Source of the DNA: Candidatus Mediterraneibacter stercorigallinarum
GTDB taxonomy: Bacteria; Bacillota; Clostridia; Lachnospirales; Lachnospiraceae
Assembly: GCA_019116185.1 (NCBI GenBank)
Contig: DXCD01000248.1
Location: 1-14,269, forward strand
Reading direction: 5' to 3'
DNA: 14,269 nucleotides
A program made the translations under genes and the position numbers. The notes under the pieces are model-generated. The model searched no databases, had not been told where the DNA came from, and worked only from the letters and a program-made list of their open reading frames with translations. Position 1 is the first letter of the stretch. Each line of letters starts with the position of its first letter. Below, in pieces: positions 6,274 through 14,208 of the stretch.

Positions 6274-6286
6274 ATAATCAAATATA

Positions 6287-6302
6287 TCCGAAACGTTTCG
6301 GA
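6287..6302 (+). promoter_or_regulatory. LacI-family operator O1 (perfect 16-bp palindrome)
   Basis: TCCGAAACGTTTCGGA is a perfect palindrome centred on CG, the form of LacI/GalR-family operators. It lies immediately after the predicted start of transcription, where a bound repressor would block the polymerase. The nearest candidate regulator is the LacI-family gene at 11788-12873. Confidence 0.75.
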
Positions 6303-6398
6303 ATTTTGTGCGATATATTAGAATCAAAGGTGAAAAATATCAGAATCGTGGGAAAAAGCTTAGGATGGTTTTTGTATAAGGGTAAAATCATACTGAAA

Positions 6399-6414
6399 AT
6401 CGAAACGTTACGGA
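6399..6414 (+). promoter_or_regulatory. LacI-family operator-like site O2
   Basis: This site keeps CGAAACGTT and CGGA of O1 and matches it at 13 of 16 positions. Its centre is 112 bp downstream of the O1 centre, in the leader of the GH95 mRNA. An auxiliary operator for looping or roadblock repression is a reasonable guess. Confidence 0.55.
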
Positions 6415-6440
6415 AACGATATGATCTCTGCGGAAAATTC

Positions 6441-6452
6441 AGGAGGAGGTGA
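6441..6452 (+). promoter_or_regulatory. Strong SD-like sequence without a clear start
   Basis: AGGAGGAGGTGA includes a full complement to the 3' end of 16S rRNA, but no ATG, GTG or TTG follows at normal spacing. A GTG at 6449 would give a 12-residue peptide ending at 6487, with the SD too close. It may be a leader-peptide signal, a standby ribosome site, or chance. Confidence 0.35.
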
Positions 6453-6506
6453 AAAACGCATTCCGGCAGAGGCAGTCAACAGAGTAATTGTTGCATCAAA
6501 CAGGAT

Positions 6507-6512
6507 AAGGAG
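6507..6512 (+). promoter_or_regulatory. GH95 gene ribosome binding site
   Basis: AAGGAG lies nine bases before ATG 6522. It supports the start that gives a complete signal peptide. Confidence 0.75.
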
Positions 6513-6521
6513 AACAGGTTA

Positions 6522-9500
6522 ATGAAAAAGGGAAAAAATTATAAAAAAGCCTGCGCTATTATAACCGCTTTTACGATGACGGCAGCAATTATGCCCGGCG
6601 TGGCAGTGCAGGCAGCACCGGAGCAGACGGATCCGGCTGTATACTCATCAGACAATCCGTCTTTGAAACTTTGGTATGACGAGATGGCGGGAACCAATGC
6701 ATCAGGGAATGCATATGACAATTCAGAATCATTTTATAAGGCTCTTCCCATTGGAAACGGGAGAGTTGGCGCCATGGTTTACGGGAACTATCCGAATGAG
6801 AAATTCGACTTGAATGAGGCAACCTTCTGGAGCGGCGGTCCCGGGAAAAACGACCGGGCAGGGGCGGCTGACAAGATTGAAGAAGCAAAGCAGCTTGTCT
6901 ATGACGGACAGTATTCTCAGGCAGATTCATTTGTATCGTCTAATATCATCGGCGGCGGCGAGGCAAAATATCAGTCTGTCGGAACTCTGGAACTTCAGTT
7001 TGGGCATGACAATGTATCTGACTATTCAAGGCAGTTGGATATGAATACGGGAATCGTTTCCAGCAAGTATGTCTATGACGGGAAACAGTATCAGAGAGAG
7101 TCGTTCGTCAGTTATCCGGATGATGTCATGGTGACGAGGATCACCTGCGATACTCCGGGCTCCGTCTCTTTTACAGCAGAGTACAGCTCATCTCTTACCG
7201 GACAGTATGAGGTATCCACGGAGGGAGATGATACTCTGGTTATGGACGGACACGGCGACGACGGCGCGGGTGTAAGCTACGCTGTGTGGTATCAGACCAG
7301 AACAAAAGTGATGAATGAAAACGGAGAAGTATCGGCAGATGGTACGAATGTGACTGTAACAGGAGCAGATTCCGTAGTTCTTCTTACATCAATCCGTACG
7401 AATTTTGTAGATTATCAGACTTGTACAGCAGATCAGAAGGCTCTTGCAGCAGAAGATATCGAGAGAGCTTCCCAGAAATCCTATGACGAGCTGTACGAAG
7501 CATTCGAGGCAGACTACACAGAGCTTTTCGACCGTGTGGACCTGCAGCTTGGCGGGGACAGCGGAGAGAATCTGACACCGATGCGTACCAGAATCCAGCA
7601 GTTCAGCCAGAACGAGGATCCGGATCTTGTGGAGATCCTCTTCCAGTACGGCAGATATCTGATGATCTGCGGTTCGCGAGATTCCCAGCCCCTGAATCTC
7701 CAGGGGTTATGGAACAAATTCCGCAATCCGGCCTGGGATTCGAAGTATACAACGAACATTAACTATGAGATGAACTACTGGCCGGCGCTTACCACAAATC
7801 TGGAAGAATGTTTCCAGCCATTCGTAGAGAAGGCGATCGCCCTTTCTGAGGCAGGAAATTATACGGCAAGAAATACCTTTGGCATTGAAGACGGCTGGGT
7901 AGTCAACCATAATACAGACCTCTGGAACCGTACAGGTCCTATTGACGGCGCATGGGGACTCTGGCCCGTGGGCGGCGGCTGGATATCAAATCAGCTGTAT
8001 GATGCTTATAATTTCAATCAGGATGCAGATTATCTCAATAAGATCTATCCGGTGATCAAAGGAAGCGCGGATTTCCTCCAACAGTTGATGGACAAGAAGG
8101 AAATCAACGGTCAGGAATATGAGGTGATCGCCCCTAGCAACTCTCCGGAACTTTCATTCCGATATGATGGCGGTACAGCGTATCTATCATATTCTGTGAC
8201 AATGGACAACGGAATCAGCAGAGAACTGTTCCAGAATGTGATCGAGGCATCTGACACACTGCGGGTGGATGAAGAGCTTCGCGATACACTTGAGGAGAAG
8301 GTATCCCTGATCCGCCCGGATCAGATCGGAGCGGACGGCACGCTTATGGAATGGGCGTTTGACTGGGATAATACCGAGAGACAGCACAGACATATTTCCC
8401 ACCTTTATAATCTGTTCCCGGGCAGCATGATCGACAAGACGAGTACTCCGCTGCTGGCAGAAGCAGTGCAGAACACGCTGAATGTACGCGGTGACGAGGG
8501 AACCGGCTGGTCAGAAGGATGGAAACTGAACACATGGGCACGCCTGGAAGACGGGAACCATGCCTACAACCTTGTGAAACTGATGATCTCGCCTGTGGAT
8601 AATAACGGACGTCTCTATGACAATCTCTGGGATGCACATCCGCCGTTCCAGATTGACGGAAACTTTGGCTATACATCCGGTATAGCAGAGATGCTTCTCC
8701 AGAGCCAGAATGATCAGATCAAGCTGCTCCCGGCGCTTCCGGATGTATGGGGAGACGGACATGTGAGCGGCCTGAGGGCACGAGGCAATTTTGAGATCTC
8801 AGAATACTGGGAAGGCGGCGAGCTGACAGAAGTAACTATCACTTCCAATTCAGGCAATACCTGCAATGTCAGCTATGGAGACAAATTTGTATCTTTCCCG
8901 ACTGTGGCAGGACAGACCTATACTTTGAACGGCGATCTGGAATTTGCACAGGGGACAAAGACATATACCAATCTTGCACTTGACAAAGCAGTTACTGCTT
9001 CCAATGATACATCTGAGAGCGCGGCAGCAGCAGTGGACGGCAGCAATGAAACAATCTGGGAAGATACCACGGATAACAGCATGGGCGGACAGTGGATCAC
9101 AGTAGATCTCGGCGCTCCCTGCGACATCAGCCGCTGGAAGGTTAGTGCGCCCGGAACAGACAATATGAATTATGTACCGAGGGCATTTATCCTTCAGAAG
9201 AGCAGTGACGGAGAAGCATGGGAAGACGTTGATGCAGTATATGGCAACCAGATGGATGTCAATACCCGCAATGTACCGACCTTTACTGCGCAGTATGTAC
9301 GGCTTTACATAGACACCGCGACCCAGGATTATTCCGGAGGAGCAAGGATCAGCGAATTTGAAGTATGGGGAACTGACGAATCGGTACCTGTGACGGAAAT
9401 CACATTAGATCAGACAGAGGTCACCCTCGAGGATGGGGCAGGCATTTCTCTGGCTGCTTCTGTGGCACCATCGGATGCAAGCAACAAGACGATTGTCTGG

Positions 9501-11489
9501 TCTTCCGCAGATCCTGGGATTGCATCCGTCAGTGATACAGGCATCGTAACAGCAATAGAACCGGGAGAGACAGAGATCACAGCATCCTCCTATGACGGAG
9601 CAGTTCAGGCAGTATGTAAAGTGACAGTAACTCCTGTTGCAGTAGAGTCAATCAAACTGAATTTAGAAAGCGCCGAGATGGAGATCGGCGGTACAGAGCA
9701 GCTGGAAGCAGTGATCACTCCGTCCAATGCTTCGAATCAGAATGTGACGTGGAAGTCTTCTGATCCGGAAATTGTGGCAGTAGACGACAACGGTCTTGTA
9801 ACCGCCATGACAGAAGGAAATGCTCAGGTTACGGTAACTACAGAAGACGGAGAACTTAGTGATGTCTGTGAGATCACTGTTGTAAAGGTCCTTCCGAGAA
9901 ATGTGGCGCTGAATGCAGAAGCGTCAGCAGCGGGACACAATCCGAATGAAGAGCCGTCAAAAGCAGTAGACGGAAGCACAGCGACAAAATGGTGCCTTGA
10001 CGGAAAAGGAAATATCCTTACTCTTGATCTGGGAGCGGATTATACGATCGACAGATGGGTTCTGGTAAGCGCCGGAATTGCCGAGAGTACAGATTTCAAT
10101 ACAAGAGGATGTACGCTTCAGATGAGTGAAGACGGAGAAGAGTGGACAGATGTTGACGTAGTTACGGATAATACAGCTACAACGATGGAGCGGGCAGTAG
10201 AGCCGTTTACAGCAAGATATGTACGGCTTATAGTGGATGAACCTGTTCAGCCAAATGCAGCTTCATGGGCGACTGCGGCAAGGATTCATGAATTGGAGCT
10301 GTGGGGAATCCCGGCGCCTGTTGCGGTAGAAGGCGTATCCCTTGATTATGAAGAACTGGAGCTGACAGAAGGCGAGGCAGCACAGCTTACGGCTACAGTC
10401 GTGCCGGAAGATTCGGATAATCCGAATGTTACATGGACAAGCAGTGATGAGACAGTTGCCATAGTGGATGACCAGGGATTTGTCACAACGATCGCTCCCG
10501 GCGAAGCAGTAATCACTGTTACTACCGTAGACGGTGGTTTCACCGCGGAATGTTTCGTGAAAGTGCAGCCGGAAAAACCTGTCAGCAAGAATACCCTCGA
10601 ATACTTCCTCAACAGCGCCAAAGAACATCTCGCCAACGGCGATGTGGATGACTGCGTGCAGTCCATCAAAGACCTGTTTGACGAAGCGATCGCAGAGGGA
10701 GAAGCTGTGATGGCAGACGAATATGCCACAAGAGAAGAGGTCATGAATGCGTCCGTGAAACTGATGAAAGCAGTACAGGCCATTGATATGAAGGCAGCAG
10801 ACAAGACGGATCTTGAGATGGCAGTGGAATTAGCGGAAATGATCGACCTGACAGATTATATCGATGCAGGGCAGCAGGAATTCAAAGACGCTCTTGCAGC
10901 GGCAAATGCAGTGCTCGCTGACGGCGATGCAATGCAGGCGGAAACAGACAATGCATGGAACGCGCTGGTAGACGCTATGGCGAATCTGAGACTGAAAGCG
11001 GACAAGGCGGCTCTGGAAGATCTTCTCAACGAAGTGGCAGGGCTGGACCTGACGCAGTACACAGAGGAGTCGGCAGCAGTATTCCGTACAGCGCTTGCAT
11101 CGGCCCAGGCAGTATTGGAAGATGATGCATTGACAGAGGATGACCAGGAGACGGTTGACAATGCAGTGGCAGCGCTCATGAGCGCAAGAGACGGACTGAC
11201 TGCGAAAGCAGATGATTCCGGAAACGGCAGCCAGGATGGTAACGCTGATGTGAACCAGGGAGGAAATGATAATAATAACAGCAGCGGAACCGATGGTAAC
11301 AAGAGCGGAACAGCAGCCGGAAGCAATGACGGCAATAATACCGGAGGCAGCAAGTCGGGCACAGACAGCGGCACAGCTGCCGGCAAAGCGGCAAAGACCG
11401 GCGATGTGGTTCCGGTCACAACGCTGATCCTGCTGGCTATAATCTCCGGGACTGCAATAATCGCAGCAGCAAGGAGAAGGACAAGATAA
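6522..11489 (+). CDS. Secreted, surface-anchored GH95 alpha-L-fucosidase/alpha-L-galactosidase
   Basis: This 1655-aa exo-glycosidase would remove terminal alpha-linked L-fucose (or L-galactose) from host or plant glycans at the cell surface, by an inverting mechanism. Domains in order: signal peptide 1-31 (cleavage after V-Q-A); GH95 beta-sandwich about 46-330; (alpha/alpha)6 catalytic domain about 340-725; C-terminal beta domain to about 805; F5/8 type C domain 815-950; two Big_2 Ig-like domains 956-1037 and 1040-1121; second F5/8 type C 1124-1262; third Big_2 1268-1348; helical FIVAR-type repeats about 1355-1562; Gly/Asn/Ser linker; KTGD (1625-1628), hydrophobic helix 1631-1650 and R-R-R-T-R tail. 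Catalytic counterparts of the Bifidobacterium bifidum AfcA residues are Asn412 and Asn414 (T-N-I-N-Y-E-M-N-Y-W-P), acid Glu543 (P-S-N-S-P-E) and Asp712 (P-P-F-Q-I-D-G-N-F-G). The sorting motif reads A-A-K-T-G instead of L-P-x-T-G. Probably controlled by the LacI-family gene downstream. Confidence 0.93.
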   Translation: MKKGKNYKKACAIITAFTMTAAIMPGVAVQAAPEQTDPAVYSSDNPSLKLWYDEMAGTNASGNAYDNSESFYKALPIGNGRVGAMVYGNYPNEKFDLNEATFWSGGPGKNDRAGAADKIEEAKQLVYDGQYSQADSFVSSNIIGGGEAKYQSVGTLELQFGHDNVSDYSRQLDMNTGIVSSKYVYDGKQYQRESFVSYPDDVMVTRITCDTPGSVSFTAEYSSSLTGQYEVSTEGDDTLVMDGHGDDGAGVSYAVWYQTRTKVMNENGEVSADGTNVTVTGADSVVLLTSIRTNFVDYQTCTADQKALAAEDIERASQKSYDELYEAFEADYTELFDRVDLQLGGDSGENLTPMRTRIQQFSQNEDPDLVEILFQYGRYLMICGSRDSQPLNLQGLWNKFRNPAWDSKYTTNINYEMNYWPALTTNLEECFQPFVEKAIALSEAGNYTARNTFGIEDGWVVNHNTDLWNRTGPIDGAWGLWPVGGGWISNQLYDAYNFNQDADYLNKIYPVIKGSADFLQQLMDKKEINGQEYEVIAPSNSPELSFRYDGGTAYLSYSVTMDNGISRELFQNVIEASDTLRVDEELRDTLEEKVSLIRPDQIGADGTLMEWAFDWDNTERQHRHISHLYNLFPGSMIDKTSTPLLAEAVQNTLNVRGDEGTGWSEGWKLNTWARLEDGNHAYNLVKLMISPVDNNGRLYDNLWDAHPPFQIDGNFGYTSGIAEMLLQSQNDQIKLLPALPDVWGDGHVSGLRARGNFEISEYWEGGELTEVTITSNSGNTCNVSYGDKFVSFPTVAGQTYTLNGDLEFAQGTKTYTNLALDKAVTASNDTSESAAAAVDGSNETIWEDTTDNSMGGQWITVDLGAPCDISRWKVSAPGTDNMNYVPRAFILQKSSDGEAWEDVDAVYGNQMDVNTRNVPTFTAQYVRLYIDTATQDYSGGARISEFEVWGTDESVPVTEITLDQTEVTLEDGAGISLAASVAPSDASNKTIVWSSADPGIASVSDTGIVTAIEPGETEITASSYDGAVQAVCKVTVTPVAVESIKLNLESAEMEIGGTEQLEAVITPSNASNQNVTWKSSDPEIVAVDDNGLVTAMTEGNAQVTVTTEDGELSDVCEITVVKVLPRNVALNAEASAAGHNPNEEPSKAVDGSTATKWCLDGKGNILTLDLGADYTIDRWVLVSAGIAESTDFNTRGCTLQMSEDGEEWTDVDVVTDNTATTMERAVEPFTARYVRLIVDEPVQPNAASWATAARIHELELWGIPAPVAVEGVSLDYEELELTEGEAAQLTATVVPEDSDNPNVTWTSSDETVAIVDDQGFVTTIAPGEAVITVTTVDGGFTAECFVKVQPEKPVSKNTLEYFLNSAKEHLANGDVDDCVQSIKDLFDEAIAEGEAVMADEYATREEVMNASVKLMKAVQAIDMKAADKTDLEMAVELAEMIDLTDYIDAGQQEFKDALAAANAVLADGDAMQAETDNAWNALVDAMANLRLKADKAALEDLLNEVAGLDLTQYTEESAAVFRTALASAQAVLEDDALTEDDQETVDNAVAALMSARDGLTAKADDSGNGSQDGNADVNQGGNDNNNSSGTDGNKSGTAAGSNDGNNTGGSKSGTDSGTAAGKAAKTGDVVPVTTLILLAIISGTAIIAAARRRTR

Positions 11490-11533
11490 CACGGAAACAA
11501 GCAGTACAAGATAATGAAATTTAAGAAGAGTCT

Positions 11534-11587
11534 GGACAGATAATTCGGTGCATGAGCCGATTTGTCTGCCCGGGCTCTTTCGGTTTT
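11534..11587 (+). terminator. Candidate GH95 terminator with two alternative stems
   Basis: Stem A pairs 11534-11548 with 11557-11571 (15 bp, two mismatches, one G-T). Stem B pairs GAGCC (11554-11558) with GGCTC (11573-11577) and is followed by TTTCGGTTTT. The two share bases and cannot form together. Stem B has the form of a modest terminator. Confidence 0.5.
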
Positions 11588-11627
11588 AGGATAAGAAGAG
11601 AGAGAACGCACTGTTTCCGGGCTTTTC

Positions 11628-11656
11628 TTGACAGGTCAAAAAGGTTATAGTACCAT
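11628..11656 (+). promoter_or_regulatory. Promoter of the LacI-family gene
   Basis: A perfect TTGACA (11628-11633) is followed after 17 bases by TACCAT (11651-11656). The -35 lies in a small inverted repeat TTGAC-AG-GTCAA (11628-11639). The leader to the ATG at 11788 would be about 125 bases. Confidence 0.65.
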
Positions 11657-11671
11657 AAATTCAGTATATGA

Positions 11672-11717
11672 GGAAAACAGCGGCGCAGCCGCAATAAGCA
11701 TGTTTATGAGGTTTTCC
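11672..11717 (+). other. Structured leader of the LacI-family mRNA
   Basis: GGAAAAC (11672-11678) and GTTTTCC (11711-11717) pair exactly and enclose a 5-bp GC hairpin GCGGC-GCA-GCCGC (11680-11692). No T-run follows. It is a plausible RNA fold but matches no known riboswitch I can name. Confidence 0.4.
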
Positions 11718-11787
11718 AAACGGCGCGGACGGAACTGTTACTTTGGTGGCGTGGGCCAGGAGTACGGGGAAAAGGCGGAATGATTTT

Positions 11788-12873
11788 ATGAGTGCGACGA
11801 TAAAGGATATAGCAAAGAGGACCGGGCTTGGTCTGGCAACGATTTCTTCTTATTTAAATGGAGGCAATGTCAGAGAGAAGAACCGCGTCAAGATCGAAGA
11901 AGCGATAAAAGAGCTGAATTTTGAAGTAAACGAAGTCGCCCGGGGGCTGAAGACGAACCGGACAAAAATGATTGGCATCATTATTCCGGAAATGAATAAT
12001 ACATTTTTTGCGGAAATTATTACAGAGGCAGAAGATATTCTTCGCAGCCACGGATATGCAACCATGATTTGTGACTGCCGGTCTGATGCAAAACGGGAGA
12101 AGGAAGCCGCTGATTTTTTGTTTCACCGCCGGGTGGACGGACTGATTATTATGCCTACGGGACCGGCGAGAATCAGCCTGGAACGTTTTGTAGAGTCGGG
12201 CAGGCCGATCGTCATGATTGACCGTAAGAGGGACGAGATCTCCTGCGACTGTGTTTTGGTTGATAATGACGGCGCGGCGCGTGACGCGGTTGAACGGCTC
12301 ATCCATGCCGGGCACAGGAAGATCGGTATGATCGAAGGACCGGAAGATGTTTATACGACAAAGGAAAGGCGGAGGGGATACAAGACAGCACTGGAGAATG
12401 CGGGAATCATTCCGGAAGAGAGGCTCATTGTAAAAGGTAACTATACCATTGCCGGCGGAGCGGCGGCAATGAGAAAATTAAGGAACGATAATCCGGATAT
12501 GACCGCGGTGTTTGTCTCCAATTATGAAATGACGGTAGGAGCCATGATGGAGATCAATGATCTGGGAATCTCTGTGCCGGAGGAACTTTCGGTGATAGGA
12601 TTTGACAACATTGATTTTGCAAAAGCAGCAGTGCCCCGTTTGAGCATCGTTACACAGCCGACGAAAGAGATTGCCCGTGAAGCGGCAGCTGTCCTGCTCC
12701 AAAGACTGGACGAAAGATCGGGAAAAACTCTGTCCGTCCCGTCAGCCCACCCTTTGGACAGCAGCTCCGGCAATAGTCACAATGTTAAGATAATAAAGCT
12801 GAAGACAAAATTTATGGAAGGCAGATCAATAAAAAAACTGGAGGATCCGGCGGCAGAAAGCGGGGAAAAGTAA
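11788..12873 (+). CDS. LacI/GalR-family transcriptional regulator
   Basis: This 361-aa DNA-binding protein is probably a repressor released by a sugar. The N-terminal helix-turn-helix runs T-I-K-D-I-A-K-R-T-G-L-G-L-A-T-I-S-S-Y-L-N (4-24), and the hinge helix is N-E-V-A-R-G-L-K-T-N-R-T (48-59). The sugar-binding domain of periplasmic-binding-protein fold begins I-G-I-I-I-P (62-67), with D-G-L-I-I and S-V-I-G-F-D-N typical of the family further on. The C-terminal tail is slightly unusual: a Ser/His/Pro-rich stretch precedes the last conserved segment and an acidic tail follows. ATG 11788 is chosen because the helix-turn-helix then begins at residue 4; the frame is open to TTG 11743, which lacks an SD. 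The SD before 11788 is weak (GGCGGA, 11774-11779). It follows the GH95 gene and likely controls it through the palindromes at 6287 and 6399. Confidence 0.9.
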   Translation: MSATIKDIAKRTGLGLATISSYLNGGNVREKNRVKIEEAIKELNFEVNEVARGLKTNRTKMIGIIIPEMNNTFFAEIITEAEDILRSHGYATMICDCRSDAKREKEAADFLFHRRVDGLIIMPTGPARISLERFVESGRPIVMIDRKRDEISCDCVLVDNDGAARDAVERLIHAGHRKIGMIEGPEDVYTTKERRRGYKTALENAGIIPEERLIVKGNYTIAGGAAAMRKLRNDNPDMTAVFVSNYEMTVGAMMEINDLGISVPEELSVIGFDNIDFAKAAVPRLSIVTQPTKEIAREAAAVLLQRLDERSGKTLSVPSAHPLDSSSGNSHNVKIIKLKTKFMEGRSIKKLEDPAAESGEK

Positions 12874-12903
12874 ACAAAAATAGAGCACAATCTGTTTTTC
12901 TCC

Positions 12904-12932
12904 TTGACAAATGGTTTCTGCAAGGGTACGAT
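12904..12932 (+). promoter_or_regulatory. Promoter of the substrate-binding lipoprotein gene
   Basis: TTGACA (12904-12909), 17 bases, then TACGAT (12927-12932). The start would be near 12940, giving a short leader of about 28 bases with AGGAGG at 12954-12959, eight bases before the ATG. Confidence 0.75.
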
Positions 12933-12967
12933 ATTAGCATTAGCAGTTTAGTTAGGAGGAAGTTATT

Positions 12968-14146
12968 ATGAAAATGTTGAAGAAAGCAGCAAGTGTCGCT
13001 CTTGCGTCAGCCCTTGTACTGTCAATGGCTGCATGCGGAAGCAGCGGCGGAAGCGACGGAGGCTCATCCGATGCGGATACATTTAAGATCGGCGGCATCG
13101 GACCTACGACCGGGGACAACGCAATCTATGGTACAGCTGTGAAGAACGGGATCCAGCTTGCAGTTGACGAGATCAATGAAGCAGGCGGGATCAATGGTTA
13201 TCAGATCGAGTATAAGTTTGAGGACGACCAGTCTGATTCTGAAAAATCAGTCAATGCGTACAATACCCTGAAAGACTGGGGGATGCAGATGCTGGTGGGT
13301 ACAGTGACATCTACACCGTGTACGGCAGTTGTCGAGGAGTCACACGCGGACAATATGTTCCAGCTCACACCGTCTGCTACGGCTGTCGAGAGTATCCAGT
13401 ATGACAATGCGTTCCGTATGTGTTTCTCTGACCCGAACCAGGGGAAAGCATCCGCTGACTACATCTCAGAGAACGGACTTGCATCCAAAGTGGCAGTGAT
13501 CTATAACAGCTCTGATACGTATTCATCCGGTATCTATCAGAGATTTGTCGAAGAGGCAGAGTCAGTAGGTCTTGAGGTTGTTGCGGCAGAAGCGTTTACA
13601 GCGGACAGCAAGACAGATTTCTCTGTACAGCTGCAGAAAGCAAAAGATTCAGGCGCAGAACTTGTATTCCTTCCGATCTATTATCAGGAAGCATCCCTGA
13701 TCCTTGCTCAGGCAGACAGGATCGGATTCGACCCGGCTTGGTTCGGATGCGATGGAATGGACGGCCTTCTTGCACTGGAAGGATTCGATGCAGAGCTTGC
13801 AGAGGGCTTGATGTTCCTGACTCCGTTTACTGCGGACGCAGAGGATGAAGCTACTCAGACATTTGTTGCTGATTTTGAGGCAGCGTTCGAGGATACCCCG
13901 AACCAGTTCGCGGCAGATGCTTATGACTGCATCTACGTGATCAAAGAAGCAGCAGAGAAGGCGGAACTTACACCGGATATGGACATTTCCGAGATGTGCG
14001 ATGCAATGAAGGCTGCCATGACAGAGATCACCATTGACGGACTGACAGGAAAACAGATCACATGGGGCGAGGACGGCGAACCGTCCAAACAGCCGACAGT
14101 CGTAGTTGTTGAAGGTGGAGCATACAAGGTGCTTCAGGCAGAATAG
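12968..14146 (+). CDS. Branched-chain amino-acid-type ABC transporter substrate-binding lipoprotein
   Basis: This 392-aa extracellular lipoprotein captures a ligand and hands it to an ABC permease. The N-terminus has a positively charged start, a hydrophobic segment and lipobox S-M-A-A-C with lipidated Cys23, followed by a Gly/Ser-rich spacer. The mature part is of the LivJ/LivK type (Peripla_BP_6): F-K-I-G-G-I-G-P-T-T-G (39-49), A-V-K-N-G-I-Q-L-A-V-D-E-I-N-E-A-G-G-I-N-G (57-77), E-D-D-Q-S-D (85-90), L-V-G-T-V-T-S (109-115) and L-T-P-S-A-T (133-138). Members bind leucine, isoleucine, valine, other amino acids or amides; I cannot choose among them. Promoter and terminator stand close on either side, so it forms its own transcript. 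Permease and ATPase genes, if linked, would come after the terminator, outside the window. No functional link to the GH95 gene is evident. Confidence 0.92.
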   Translation: MKMLKKAASVALASALVLSMAACGSSGGSDGGSSDADTFKIGGIGPTTGDNAIYGTAVKNGIQLAVDEINEAGGINGYQIEYKFEDDQSDSEKSVNAYNTLKDWGMQMLVGTVTSTPCTAVVEESHADNMFQLTPSATAVESIQYDNAFRMCFSDPNQGKASADYISENGLASKVAVIYNSSDTYSSGIYQRFVEEAESVGLEVVAAEAFTADSKTDFSVQLQKAKDSGAELVFLPIYYQEASLILAQADRIGFDPAWFGCDGMDGLLALEGFDAELAEGLMFLTPFTADAEDEATQTFVADFEAAFEDTPNQFAADAYDCIYVIKEAAEKAELTPDMDISEMCDAMKAAMTEITIDGLTGKQITWGEDGEPSKQPTVVVVEGGAYKVLQAE

Positions 14147-14175
14147 ACAGAATCCTGCCAAGACAATAGACAGAC

Positions 14176-14208
14176 AAGAGACCAGAATGATCTGGTCTCT
14201 TATTTTTT
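14176..14208 (+). terminator. Strong intrinsic terminator after the lipoprotein gene
   Basis: A perfect 11-bp stem AAGAGACCAGA / TCTGGTCTCTT with loop ATGA is followed by A and six T. It begins 29 bases after the stop codon. It may be a partial terminator that raises the binding protein over the permease genes, a common arrangement for ABC transporters. Confidence 0.9.

Larger units (their letters stand above)
6036..6521 (+). promoter_or_regulatory. Regulatory region and long leader of the GH95 gene
   Basis: These 486 AT-rich bases between the IS and the glycosidase hold no supported gene. They contain a long hairpin (6092-6153), an extended -10 promoter (6245-6273), two LacI-type palindromes (6287-6302, 6399-6414), an unused strong SD (6441-6452) and the real SD (6507-6512). 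A 62-codon frame at 6264-6452 starts over the -10 box without an SD and is not counted as a gene. Confidence 0.7.
11490..11787 (+). other. Intergenic region before the LacI-family gene
   Basis: These 298 bases hold no gene. They contain overlapping hairpins that probably end the GH95 transcript (11534-11587), a promoter (11628-11656) and a structured leader with a GC-rich hairpin (11672-11717). No copy of the GH95 operator palindrome is visible here, so autoregulation through the same site is not supported. Confidence 0.65.

Noticed and set aside
6288..6301. Catabolite-control (CcpA cre) site
   Set aside because: The palindrome contains the central CG and resembles the cre family, but its outer bases (CCG...CGG) differ from the usual TG...CA ends; a dedicated LacI-family regulator next door is the simpler reading.
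6264..6452. Possible 62-aa gene upstream of GH95
   Set aside because: Its ATG lies at the -10 box, no SD precedes it, and both operator palindromes fall inside it.
8958..10568. Tandem DNA repeat for recombination in the GH95 gene
   Set aside because: The repeated domains are similar only as proteins; I see no long near-identical DNA stretches between copies.
10830..11611. Long antisense frames over the 3' end of the GH95 gene, rich in Ser, Ala and Cys
   Set aside because: They mirror the low-complexity repeats and linker of the real protein on the other strand and have no SD or family resemblance.
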